A DNA stretch of 64,000 bases, taken from contig JAFWYN010000030.1 of assembly GCA_017522685.1 (NCBI GenBank), positions 1 through 64,000 on the forward strand. The letters are read 5' to 3'. This document shows, piece after piece, positions 1-7,419 of this stretch (position 1 is its first letter; each line of letters opens with the position of its first letter). The DNA comes from Lachnospiraceae bacterium (GTDB lineage: Bacteria > Bacillota_A > Clostridia > Lachnospirales > Lachnospiraceae). A program made the translations under genes and the position numbers. Under the pieces are notes generated by a model, which worked only from the letters and a program-made list of their open reading frames with translations, had not been told where the DNA came from and searched no databases.

Positions 1-30
1 ATATACGTAACAACCTCATCATGTGTATAT
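1..30 (-). pseudogene. possible remnant of a Phd-type antitoxin 3' end
   Basis: Bases 7-30 match 3222-3245, inside the antitoxin gene at 3194-3451, at 22 of 24 positions. On the minus strand the fragment reads YTHDEVVT, against YTHDEVFT in that antitoxin. The upstream frame is closed by a stop about 12 codons earlier and has no start codon, so within the window it is only a fragment. It may belong to a degenerate second toxin-antitoxin copy beyond the window edge. Homology of this stretch is seen directly; pseudogene status is inference. Confidence 0.35.
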
Positions 31-234
31 AATTTTATAACCTCTTTGAGACTTTTTCAAAATACTTTCATCAATTGTATATGCAATCTTAGGGATTATC
101 ATTTCTGTCTTTTTATTTAAAATAGCATGATACTTTTCCTCTACATTTGCAAATATATCAGCCGACTGAGATTCTACAAATGCAAAACATTCTCTTTGCT
201 TAATCAAATTTGATGATGTCCTACTATCCTGCAA
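19..234 (-). CDS. small uncharacterised ORF or gene remnant
   Basis: A 71-codon frame opens with TTG inside the last codons of the XRE gene (224-787) and runs to a TGA near the window start. I recognise no family. The product would be charged and soluble, with no membrane segment. There is no clear ribosome site of its own; translation could be coupled to the preceding gene through the 11-bp overlap. The frame ends in the antitoxin-like fragment, which suggests decayed DNA more than an intact gene. Confidence 0.22.
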   Translation of the reverse strand: MQDSRTSSNLIKQRECFAFVESQSADIFANVEEKYHAILNKKTEMIIPKIAYTIDESILKKSQRGYKIIYT

Positions 235-787
235 GTAAACCTAAAATAAGAAATGCTCCCATCGATAAAATAATCGGAATTATCATCATACAAATACCTA
301 CCGCAATAAAATTATCTGTCTTCTCGCCCTTTAGTTTGTATATTATAGAGACTATAATTGTCACAAATCCGGGGATAACAGCCGTATGAGGTATTGTAAT
401 TGACATTGTCAATTCCCTTGCATTCCAGTCAATACTTTGCAGCATTTCAACAAGTACACATAAGAATGTAGTTACCAATAAAATTATAAGAATTCTGGTC
501 TGTTTCGTTTGCACTTCCTTCTCAGCCATGTCTAAAACATTCACAACTACAGCTTCATCGATTGCTACATTTTCGGTTTCTCTTTCTGATTTCATAAGTT
601 CTATTATGGATACATTCAAAGCATCAGCCAAATACTCTATGGTGTTTATATCCGGAAATCCTAAACCTCTTTCCCATTTGCTAACAGCTTTGTCAGTTAC
701 TTGAATTTTTGCAGCCAAATCTTTTTGTGTCATTTTCAATTCCTTTCTTCTGTCAGCTACAAAGCAACCAAATTTATTTGCATCCAT
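224..787 (-). CDS. XRE-family regulator with C-terminal membrane segments
   Basis: This encodes about 187 residues. The N-terminal ~60 residues are a helix-turn-helix of the XRE/Cro type (ELKMTQKDLAAKIQVTDKAVSKWERG), followed by a linker and three hydrophobic helices (about residues 100-120, 132-155 and 165-187). It probably acts as a membrane-anchored repressor or sensor-regulator. I chose the ATG at 787 because GGAGG lies 8 nt upstream; the ATG six bases earlier would sit almost on the ribosome site. A promoter and a pair of 13-bp direct repeats lie upstream, suggesting autoregulation. The signal sensed is unknown. Confidence 0.8.
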   Translation of the reverse strand: MDANKFGCFVADRRKELKMTQKDLAAKIQVTDKAVSKWERGLGFPDINTIEYLADALNVSIIELMKSERETENVAIDEAVVVNVLDMAEKEVQTKQTRILIILLVTTFLCVLVEMLQSIDWNARELTMSITIPHTAVIPGFVTIIVSIIYKLKGEKTDNFIAVGICMMIIPIILSMGAFLILGLLAG

Positions 788-807
788 TTTCATCACCTCC
801 AATTGCA

Positions 808-836
808 ATCCTATATGTATCCAATCGCAAAATCAA
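808..836 (-). promoter_or_regulatory. promoter of the XRE/membrane regulator
   Basis: On the minus strand TTGATT (831-836) and TAGGAT (808-813) are separated by exactly 17 bases. They lie just upstream of the regulator start at 787. Confidence 0.5.
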
Positions 837-839
837 CCG

Positions 840-895
840 ACGCATCGTTTACCTACAAATAACTTGATATTCCAAGCACTCTACGCATCGTTTAC
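840..895. promoter_or_regulatory. direct-repeat operator candidate ACGCATCGTTTAC x2
   Basis: The 13-mer ACGCATCGTTTAC occurs at 840-852 and again at 883-895, same orientation, 43 bp apart (about four helical turns). The first copy abuts the -35 box of the XRE regulator. Position and periodicity suit binding by that regulator, which is inference. Confidence 0.45.
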
Positions 896-975
896 TATCC
901 TTTTGCTTCAACGAATTGGCATTTTTATCATGTAAAATATCCTCTGCCTTTGCATTTGTAAACTCATGCGAAACT

Positions 976-1287
976 TCAAAGTTTCCTCTCTCTATCCATT
1001 AGCAAAAAATCATCTCCATAGATACGGATAAGTTGCTCATCTTCTTCCAACAAAGACTCCACTACCATACGAATATTAGTGTCCGTAAGTTTTTCCACAA
1101 ACAGAAACGGCAATCCAGGTTTAAGAAATGATACATTATCTTTTTTCATAAGATACTTCACATTATCTGGAGTAGCAACAACAAATGTATATTGCTGCCC
1201 GTTCTCAGTTTGTACAAGTACATCTATATTATCATTATCAGGATTTATACTATCAAATGCTGTAGGAAAAATAATATCGTATTTCAT
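976..1287 (-). CDS. small conserved hypothetical protein, about 103 aa
   Basis: This encodes a short acidic protein starting MKYDIIFPTAFDS, with the central stretch QQYTFVVATPDNVKYLM and an acidic C-terminus (LLEEDEQLIRIYGDDF). There is no signal peptide or membrane segment. Proteins of this kind are familiar as unnamed hypotheticals in Firmicutes, but I cannot assign a function. The ATG at 1287 follows GGTGGAGC at good spacing; the longer frame from 1311 lacks one. A promoter is visible at 1455-1483, giving a leader of about 160 nt. Confidence 0.6.
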   Translation of the reverse strand: MKYDIIFPTAFDSINPDNDNIDVLVQTENGQQYTFVVATPDNVKYLMKKDNVSFLKPGLPFLFVEKLTDTNIRMVVESLLEEDEQLIRIYGDDFLLMDRERKL

Positions 1288-1454
1288 AAGCTCCACCTTC
1301 ACCAAATTCAAATTCGTAATATATAGAGTGAAGAGTATACAACTCTTTGCTCTTTTATTTTATGATGAAGGTGATTGGCCTACGAAATTTCAAATTGGGA
1401 CACCACGCCCGGGCAAAAATGTGTTAGCCAGCCTTCATTTGTACATCCTTTTAC

Positions 1455-1483
1455 ATTCTACCTTAATTCAAACCTCACGTCAA
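1455..1483 (-). promoter_or_regulatory. promoter for the 976-1287 gene
   Basis: Minus-strand TTGACG (1478-1483), a 17-base spacer and TAGAAT (1455-1460). Apart from this promoter and the terminator at 1568-1606, the 1288-1645 interval shows nothing I can assign. Confidence 0.5.
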
Positions 1484-1566
1484 ACAGGGCAGAAGAGTGT
1501 AACGTACATTCAACACCTAACTGCCCCGAACTCCAGAATTGGCCGCCAAGTCAGTATTTACATATA

Positions 1567-1606
1567 AAAAGTACCGCCCACATTTATACAAATGTGAACG
1601 GTACTT
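1567..1606 (-). terminator. intrinsic terminator of the serine hydrolase gene
   Basis: The arms AAGTACCG and CGGTACTT enclose a second paired segment CACATTT/AAATGTG. On the minus strand the hairpin is followed by CTTTTTATATG, a good U-tract. It lies 40 bp past the stop of the serine hydrolase. Confidence 0.75.
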
Positions 1607-1645
1607 AGAGTTTCATTTGAGTTGACTAATTGAAATTCAAGGTTT

Positions 1646-2692
1646 TCAAATCGTTTCCTCAATACACTGCATCATTTCAAATTCAACACGTCCTACCGGA
1701 TCATCAAGTGGCAATGCCTCTAAATTCTGACATATGGCAACGGTAATCATCTTCTCAATGCACATGAATACAAAGGTCACATAACCCATGTCGCCACCAT
1801 TGTGTTGATACCAAGGGCCTGTTTTATCCCATCCGAAGCCATAATTTTCAAGCCAGTTGTTTTTATCCGGATTGGGAACCATAGTTAAAATTTGTTCCCA
1901 GCTTTGTTTTGATAAGATTGCATTTTTCGTTAAAACTGCATTTAGCCATAATGATAAATCGGTAGCAGTGGTAACAATACATCCATCACCACTCATATCC
2001 TTACCGTATCCTAATCGCACAATCTTATCATCCAATCTTGCATAGCCTATACTCGTAGCCAGCGACGGATTACAGATGGTTTCGTTCATATGAAGCGGTT
2101 TGAAAATTCGCTCTTCCATGAATGTTCCTAACGACTGACCTGCCAAACGTTCTACAATAAATCCCAAAAAGGAATAGTTCGTATTTGAATAGTTCATCAA
2201 GGTGCCCGGTTCAAAGTTCAGTTCCCTATTATTTACCAGTTCCAATACTTCACTCAAAGAAAAACGTCTACTTTGTGTTTGATACTCGAAAATAAGCTGT
2301 TCTTCGTGTGTTCTTTCTGTTTTATCCAGTTCGATTTCTTCAACGATTACTTCGTTAATCATATCAGGAATCCCGGACATCATATTCAGCATTTGACGGA
2401 TTGTAATTTGGGACGCATATGTATATTCAGGTAAATAATCATCCAATGTATGTTGTAGATTAATTTTACCTTCTTCTACCAGCATCATAATACAGGCCGC
2501 AGTAAATTGCTTTGTAACCGAAGCAATCAGGAAGCGAGTCTCCAAATCATTCGCTTTTCCGGCTTCATAATCAGCATATCCATGACACCCCTGATATATC
2601 ACTTCGTTATCCTTGCAGATACTGATACATCCACTAAAATTCCATTTTTGCATTATTGCATTTAGTTTTACACTTAAATCATTAGTTTTCAT
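1646..2692 (-). CDS. serine hydrolase, beta-lactamase/penicillin-binding family (S12-like)
   Basis: This encodes 348 residues. The SxxK nucleophile motif is SVTK (about residue 58), the YxN motif is YSN in YSNTNYSFLG, and the third motif is HNGG in QHNGGDMGY, as in class C beta-lactamase-like hydrolases and D-amino-acid peptidases. There is no signal peptide, so the protein is probably cytoplasmic and more likely an esterase or peptidase than a secreted beta-lactamase. AAAGGAGAG precedes the ATG. It appears monocistronic, closed by the terminator at 1567-1606. The substrate cannot be told from sequence. Confidence 0.85.
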   Translation of the reverse strand: MKTNDLSVKLNAIMQKWNFSGCISICKDNEVIYQGCHGYADYEAGKANDLETRFLIASVTKQFTAACIMMLVEEGKINLQHTLDDYLPEYTYASQITIRQMLNMMSGIPDMINEVIVEEIELDKTERTHEEQLIFEYQTQSRRFSLSEVLELVNNRELNFEPGTLMNYSNTNYSFLGFIVERLAGQSLGTFMEERIFKPLHMNETICNPSLATSIGYARLDDKIVRLGYGKDMSGDGCIVTTATDLSLWLNAVLTKNAILSKQSWEQILTMVPNPDKNNWLENYGFGWDKTGPWYQHNGGDMGYVTFVFMCIEKMITVAICQNLEALPLDDPVGRVEFEMMQCIEETI

Positions 2693-2871
2693 TATTTTAC
2701 TCTCCTTTTCTTGGATGGAGAGTTATTTAATAATCACTCTCCATAATCTATTTGTTACAGCTAAATTTTTCATTACAAATCATCCTCCAAAAATTTTAAT
2801 ATCTATCTTTAACACAAGAAGATGTTTCTTGTGGAATTTTATTGATTATAGCCATTTTTCTTTTATTGTTA

Positions 2872-3201
2872 TTATATCAACGATTCGCGATCTTGCTTGT
2901 TATATAAAAACCTTCTGACTTCCATAATCTTTTTAGGGCCTAAATCATCTATTACAACGTAATAAATTACAAAGTTTTTTACATACATACGATAGTATTT
3001 ATATCGTCTTTCCTTTGCAGAAGGATACGGTTCAAATGCTTCGGCAAATGGTAATCTTTCCAGTATCGCTAGCTCAACTGCATCTAATAAATCATTTGCG
3101 GCTTGTAAATTGTGCAAAGTTTCGGATATATAGGTTACTTTTTCTTCTAAATCCTCATAGAACAGAGGTAAATATCTTAATTCGTACTGTGTATCAGCCA
3201 T
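2872..3201 (-). CDS. RelE/ParE-superfamily toxin
   Basis: This encodes 109 residues with the RelE/ParE layout: an early helical region (YLPLFYEDLEEKVTYI), a middle PYPSAKERRYKYYRMYVKNF segment, then the strand pair FVIYYVVIDD and a final VRRFLYNKQD. Members of this fold are mRNA interferases or gyrase poisons; the family alone does not decide which. The start overlaps the end of the Phd-type antitoxin by 8 bp, the normal antitoxin-first arrangement. Confidence 0.85.
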   Translation of the reverse strand: MADTQYELRYLPLFYEDLEEKVTYISETLHNLQAANDLLDAVELAILERLPFAEAFEPYPSAKERRYKYYRMYVKNFVIYYVVIDDLGPKKIMEVRRFLYNKQDRESLI

Positions 3202-3451
3202 TTATCCTCCTTCGAAGATTGGTAAAAACTTCATCATGTGTATATCTCGTGTTGTTTTCGGCAGCATATCTGTCAGCCTCATCCAATGCAGATTCAACGC
3301 CATCTGTAAGTCTGGAGTATGCTTCCAAGCTTAATACAACCATCGCACCATATCCGTTCTTGGTTAAAAATACCGGTTCTCCTCCACCAACTGCTTTTTC
3401 AATATCAGGAAATTTATTTCTTAAATCAGAAACGGGTCTTATTTGTATCAT
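3194..3451 (-). CDS. Phd/YefM-type antitoxin
   Basis: This encodes 85 residues. The N-terminal MIQIRPVSDLRNKFPDIEK and FLTKNGYGAMVVLSLEAY match the Phd/YefM DNA-binding domain. The polar C-terminus (NNTRYTHDEVFTNLRRR) would wrap the toxin. It should neutralise the downstream RelE-like toxin and repress the operon. GGAGG precedes the ATG. A 24-bp stretch of its 3' end is nearly repeated at bases 7-30. Confidence 0.87.
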   Translation of the reverse strand: MIQIRPVSDLRNKFPDIEKAVGGGEPVFLTKNGYGAMVVLSLEAYSRLTDGVESALDEADRYAAENNTRYTHDEVFTNLRRRING

Positions 3452-3676
3452 AATAGCCTCCTTATCAGAATATTATCATAATTTTATCTTGCAAATACAA
3501 TTATATCCCATATTTCTATTATTATCAATGTTGTTTTTCTGTTTTTCAAAATGCAATCGTTCAACTTGATGCCTTTCTTGGTAAAAAGAATTCAATATGT
3601 AATGCGATGAACACAGCTTTTTTGCAAAGTTTTCTTGTCATTTTGGGAGACTACCCATTCGGATATACAAAAAGTC

Positions 3677-3705
3677 TTGCATAATCAGTGCAAAGCACAT
3701 ATAGT
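3677..3705 (+). promoter_or_regulatory. promoter for the anchored protein at 3747
   Basis: TTGCAT (3677-3682), a 17-base spacer and TATAGT (3700-3705) lie about 40 bp before the start. I see nothing else assignable between the antitoxin start and this promoter. Confidence 0.5.
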
Positions 3706-3746
3706 TGTTGATAGTAGAATAGGAAAGATAAGGGGGAGAAATGATC

Positions 3747-4475
3747 ATGAAAATAAGAAGAATAATTTGGATCATTGTTATTTGCTTTTTATTAATTACA
3801 ATACTTAGGTCTTGTAGTGATGACAAGCATATTACTCAAAAACAGGCAGAAAAAATTGCTAATGATTTGATGGGTGGAGGGGTTACTTTTGTCGAAACGC
3901 AAAAAATTAGGGATACAAACATCCATTATGTATTTACAGATTCCAAGGGAAATACCTTTAGTATCATAAGCACTTTGACAAAACCTAATATAGATGGGGC
4001 GACGGTTGAAATACTTCCGCTGGCGAATAACGTAACTGATGATTACAGCCATGCTGTTTTGGCTTGTAATGAGGATGCGATTATGGAAATTCTTGAAAAA
4101 TATGAGTTAGATGATTATCTAAAAGGTAAAATTTCGACGAGCTATTCCTTCTCTTTGGAGACATATATAGGAACGCCTGAGGAAAACCAGAAAATAGTGA
4201 ATAATTTTGTGGCAGCTGCAGTAGAGATAGATACCTTGTTAAGCATGACCTATGATAAAGATTATCGCAAAAAAACCAAATATCCATATGATTCATACAA
4301 GTTTGCAGGTATGAGGCTTGGGTTTAATAAAATACTTGAAAATAAGGATATACCTGAAATATGTGTGGATATAGCGCATTTTGAATTTTCTACAACTGCA
4401 GATACTCGTTGGACAGTTGACAGCTTATACGAAGAGATAAAGAAAGATCTGGATAAAGTAGAATTGGCTGAGTAA
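3747..4475 (+). CDS. uncharacterised membrane-anchored or lipoprotein-like protein
   Basis: This encodes about 242 residues. A basic N-terminus and one hydrophobic helix (WIIVICFLLITIL) are followed by RSC, which could be a weak lipobox cysteine; otherwise it is a signal anchor. The remaining ~215 residues are extracytoplasmic and mixed alpha/beta, with no family I recognise. The ATG at 3747 is preferred because AGGGGGAG lies 8 nt upstream, whereas the ATG at 3741 is only 2 nt from it. It ends at a two-way terminator. Confidence 0.7.
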   Translation: MKIRRIIWIIVICFLLITILRSCSDDKHITQKQAEKIANDLMGGGVTFVETQKIRDTNIHYVFTDSKGNTFSIISTLTKPNIDGATVEILPLANNVTDDYSHAVLACNEDAIMEILEKYELDDYLKGKISTSYSFSLETYIGTPEENQKIVNNFVAAAVEIDTLLSMTYDKDYRKKTKYPYDSYKFAGMRLGFNKILENKDIPEICVDIAHFEFSTTADTRWTVDSLYEEIKKDLDKVELAE

Positions 4476-4497
4476 AGGTAGTAGATTGCAACAAAAA

Positions 4498-4531
4498 ACT
4501 CTCCCACTACCATATAGAGTAGTGGGAGAGT
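4498..4531. terminator. bidirectional intrinsic terminator
   Basis: A perfect 13-bp stem (4498-4510 with 4519-4531, core CTCCCACTAC) has an 8-base loop. The minus-strand exit is TTTTTTG and the plus-strand exit GCTGTTTTG. It serves convergent genes ending at 4475 and 4568. Its stem shares TCCCACTAC with the terminator at 4953-4983. Confidence 0.85.
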
Positions 4532-4567
4532 GCTGTTTTGTAGTCAAATATTTAATAATATATTCTC

Positions 4568-4855
4568 CTACAATAATTTATTCCAGCCTTCAAGAAGCAC
4601 GGTATGATTTTCCACATATTTGTTCCTGAAAACTAAAGCTGTCTCTTTGCTCGCACTAATTTGGTTGGGGTATTCCTTAATAATTTGTTCGAATTCTTCT
4701 TCGCTAATTTCTGACGTTGTAAAAATGTCGTCATTACGAACTGGGATTCCGTGAAAAGCAAAATATTGTTTCTGACCGGATACCATTCGATATCCACAGC
4801 CAAACCTAACACGGTTAGATATTAAATAAAAATACCTATCATCTGTGTTTTGCAT
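4568..4855 (-). CDS. small hypothetical protein, 95 aa
   Basis: This encodes 95 residues with no signal or membrane segment, starting MQNTDDRYFYLISNRVRF. I recognise no family. The frame is well supported as a gene: AAAGGAGG lies at good spacing before the ATG, a consensus promoter lies 45 bp upstream, and an intrinsic terminator follows directly. The middle (IFTTSEISEEEFEQIIKEYP) looks like a short helical domain. Confidence 0.65.
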   Translation of the reverse strand: MQNTDDRYFYLISNRVRFGCGYRMVSGQKQYFAFHGIPVRNDDIFTTSEISEEEFEQIIKEYPNQISASKETALVFRNKYVENHTVLLEGWNKLL

Positions 4856-4896
4856 ACAGTCCTCCTTTAAGCTAAAAGTTAGAGTATTACTATTAC

Positions 4897-4925
4897 ATTT
4901 TACCCCAATTCCATCTACGCGTCAA
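4897..4925 (-). promoter_or_regulatory. promoter for the 95-aa gene
   Basis: Minus-strand TTGACG (4920-4925), 17-base spacer, TAAAAT (4897-4902). Confidence 0.6.
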
Positions 4926-4952
4926 ATCATTGCGCCTGATGATAAAATAAAA

Positions 4953-4983
4953 CATCCCACTACCTTTTAGGGGTAGTGGGATG
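4953..4983 (-). terminator. intrinsic terminator of the XRE/GyrI-like gene
   Basis: The stem CATCCCACTACC/GGTAGTGGGATG has a 7-base loop and is followed on the minus strand by TTTTATTTT. It sits just past the stop at 4997. Confidence 0.85.
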
Positions 4984-4996
4984 AGAGTCACAATAG

Positions 4997-5665
4997 CTAG
5001 TTACAGGCAATATAGATATCCATAGTGTCCCCATCTGTTTCAAAACAGGGGATGACACCATCACAATCATGGGTGATTCCATTGACTTTCATATAGTCAT
5101 TTAGGGTTTGGTATGCACCCGGGATGGTAACAAAGGGATTATCAAAGGGTCTGTCAATATGGATTGCCGCATATTTGTGTTTGGGCTGTTCCTTGATTTC
5201 ATATCCTTCCGGTGTAAGACCCTCCGGAAGAACCCAGGCTGCTGTATAGCCATGCATATTGTAAACGTTGGTTTGTTCCACGGAAACATGTGGGAAGTCC
5301 CAGCCGATTACTCTTGAATCCTTTATATCATGTTCTGCTGCGAACTTGAATACACGGTCCAAAGCATCGCCCTCCGGGTTAGAACTGACAACCGTATGGG
5401 CTATATAGCGGAAGCCTGCCACTTCCTCTACACGAAGATTGGAGTAGTTGTCGCTTCTCTTATCCATTTCTTCACGAAACAGGCTGTCCAGTGAACAGTT
5501 AAATATCTTACACAGCTCAATTGCGTTCTCTATTTCCGGTTGTGCGGTATCCATTTCCCACTTGGAGATGGTCTGGCGGCTCACATTCAGCTTCTCAGCC
5601 AATGTTTCCTGTGTCATATCCTTGCTAAGACGACGTAAATACTGAAGATTCTTTCCTAAACTCAT
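4997..5665 (-). CDS. XRE regulator with GyrI/AraC-effector-like ligand domain
   Basis: This encodes 222 residues. Residues 1-65 are an XRE helix-turn-helix (MTQETLAEKLNVSRQTISKWE). From about residue 75 there is a GyrI/AraC effector-binding-like domain: VEEVAGFRYIAHTV, then the repeat half ending EIKEQPKHKYAAIHIDRPF and a final CFETDGDTMDIYIACN. Such domains bind small amphipathic molecules or drugs. The ATG at 5665 is chosen because AGGAGAAC precedes it; the longer frame to 5740 has no ribosome site. The ligand is unknown. Confidence 0.82.
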   Translation of the reverse strand: MSLGKNLQYLRRLSKDMTQETLAEKLNVSRQTISKWEMDTAQPEIENAIELCKIFNCSLDSLFREEMDKRSDNYSNLRVEEVAGFRYIAHTVVSSNPEGDALDRVFKFAAEHDIKDSRVIGWDFPHVSVEQTNVYNMHGYTAAWVLPEGLTPEGYEIKEQPKHKYAAIHIDRPFDNPFVTIPGAYQTLNDYMKVNGITHDCDGVIPCFETDGDTMDIYIACN

Positions 5666-5862
5666 TTCATGTTCTCCTTTTGTATGATAAGAAGTTGTGC
5701 GAGTACAGTACTGCCTCTTTTTATGTGCTACGCGTTGCAAGTATTATTGTAACAGACACAGATCATTATTCGCCACCATTTTTTCGGTGCTATTTTTCCG
5801 GATTACGCAACTATGGGTTGCGGTCAAGTTTTCCATATATGATTTCGCTATTTTACACTTCA

Positions 5863-6891
5863 TTAAAGCTTCTCTGCAATATCCAGCACCAGGCGTTCGG
5901 TCTTTTCCCATCCGAGACAAGGGTCGGTAATGGACTTGCCGAAAACATGCTCGCCTACGCTCTGGGCGCCGTCTTCCAGATAGCTTTCAATCATCAGACC
6001 TTTTACCAGGCGCTTGATATCATCATTTTGGTTACGGCTGTGTACGATATCCTTGGAAATACGGATTTGTTCTAAGTATTTCTTGCCGGAGTTGTTATGG
6101 TTGGTATCCACTATCACCGACGGATTCTTCAGATTCAGCTCTTCGTACAATTCCTTTACACGTAACAAATCCTCATAGTGATAGTTGGAGATATTTCTTC
6201 CGGCATAGTCGATATAGCCGCGCAAAATAGCATGGGCATAGGGATTGCCGTCACTGGTCACTTCCCATCCTCTGTAAATAAAGGTATGGCTTGACTGTGC
6301 TGCCACGATGGAATTCATCATAACACCAAGGTCACCGCCTGTAGGATTCTTCATACCTACGGGAGCGTCAATACCGCTGGCTGTCAGTCTGTGCTGCTGA
6401 TTTTCTACAGAACGTGCACCTACCGCCACATAAGACAAAAGGTCGGAAAGATAACGGTAGTTCTCCGGATAGAGCATTTCATCCGCGCAGGAGAAATCAT
6501 AATCACGAAGAGCAGCCAGATGAAGCTCACGGATGGCAACAATACCCTTGTACATATCCGGCTTGGCATCCGGGTCCGGCTGATGAAGCATTCCTTTATA
6601 GCCATGTCCTGTGGTTCTGGGCTTGTTGGTATAGATTCTGGGGATAATGATAATCTTGTCTGAAACCTGCTCCTCCAGTCTGCGAAGTCTTGAAATATAT
6701 TCAAGCACCGGTTCGCTATGGTCTGCAGAACAGGGACCGATGATCAGGACAAACTTATCCAAGGTTCCGTCAAAGACTGCTTTAATCTTTTCGTCGCGCT
6801 CTTTCTTTACCTGTATCATTTTTGCTGTTAAAGGATAGTCTTCCTTGATATCTCCTCCGGAAGGCAATTTTTTGTGAAAATTCATAGACAT
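5863..6891 (-). CDS. aroF: 3-deoxy-7-phosphoheptulonate (DAHP) synthase, AroF/G type
   Basis: It condenses phosphoenolpyruvate and erythrose 4-phosphate, the first step of the shikimate pathway. The 342 residues have the class I layout: IGPCSADH (substrate and metal cysteine), KPRTTGHGYKG, a GARSVENQQHR segment, GMKNPTGGD, and NHNNSGKKY with the metal-binding histidine region. GAGGT precedes the ATG. It is the last gene of paaK-ACT-aroF, under a Phe-specific T-box, so it should be induced on phenylalanine starvation. A hairpin lies between it and the ACT gene. Confidence 0.95.
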   Translation of the reverse strand: MSMNFHKKLPSGGDIKEDYPLTAKMIQVKKERDEKIKAVFDGTLDKFVLIIGPCSADHSEPVLEYISRLRRLEEQVSDKIIIIPRIYTNKPRTTGHGYKGMLHQPDPDAKPDMYKGIVAIRELHLAALRDYDFSCADEMLYPENYRYLSDLLSYVAVGARSVENQQHRLTASGIDAPVGMKNPTGGDLGVMMNSIVAAQSSHTFIYRGWEVTSDGNPYAHAILRGYIDYAGRNISNYHYEDLLRVKELYEELNLKNPSVIVDTNHNNSGKKYLEQIRISKDIVHSRNQNDDIKRLVKGLMIESYLEDGAQSVGEHVFGKSITDPCLGWEKTERLVLDIAEKL

Positions 6892-6916
6892 AGTTCTTAC
6901 CTCTTTATCCGAAAAT

Positions 6917-6949
6917 CAGCCTCCAATCCGGTATGCAGGATGGAGGCTG
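6917..6949 (-). other. intercistronic hairpin between the ACT gene and aroF
   Basis: CAGCCTCC and GGAGGCTG pair, extended by ATCC/GGAT. On the minus strand the stem is followed by ATTTTCGG, a weak U-tract. It could be a partial terminator that lowers aroF expression or an mRNA-stabilising stem. Confidence 0.45.
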
Positions 6950-6967
6950 TTGGAATTCATTTGTCTT

Positions 6968-7399
6968 TTACAGTTTGCAGATATCAGCTTCCGTAATCAG
7001 ATGATATCCGGCATTTTCAAGTGCAGCTTCAGCCTCTGCGTTATTACCTACACGGAGTACTACGTATGCATGCTTTTCTGTACGTGCCATAAAGGCATAC
7101 AGATATTCTACATTGATGTTGGCCTTATCAAGTACGTCCAAAGCGGTAGTAAGCTTGCCGGGTGCATCACCGATTTTTACACCTACCACGTCGATGGATT
7201 TTACAAGGTAATCCTTGTCTGTCAATGCTTTAATAGCAGTTTTATCATCGTTTACAATCAATCTCAAGATACCAAAGTCCTTTGTTTCAGCGATGGAAAG
7301 TGCTCTGATATTTACATTGTTTTGGGATAAAATATCGGTTACGGAAACCATAGTTCCCTTTTTGTTTTCTACAAAAACTGTTAACTGCTTAATAGCCAT
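6968..7399 (-). CDS. tandem ACT-domain regulatory protein
   Basis: This encodes 143 residues made of two ACT repeats: TVFVENKKGTMVSVTDILSQ (about 6-70) and GVKIGDAPGKLTTALDVLDK (about 73-140). ACT pairs bind amino acids and here probably aromatic ones. Free-standing ACT proteins next to phenylacetate-CoA ligase and indolepyruvate oxidoreductase genes are a known neighbourhood. It lies 20 bp after paaK and is co-transcribed. An allosteric or sensor role for the pathway is likely; no enzymatic domain is present. Confidence 0.88.
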   Translation of the reverse strand: MAIKQLTVFVENKKGTMVSVTDILSQNNVNIRALSIAETKDFGILRLIVNDDKTAIKALTDKDYLVKSIDVVGVKIGDAPGKLTTALDVLDKANINVEYLYAFMARTEKHAYVVLRVGNNAEAEAALENAGYHLITEADICKL

Positions 7400-7419
7400 T
7401 TTCTTATCTCCTTTCGTCC

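Noticed and set aside
1079..1608. Plus-strand frames opposite and after the 976-1287 gene
   Set aside because: No ribosome sites; they overlap a better-supported minus-strand gene, its promoter and a terminator.
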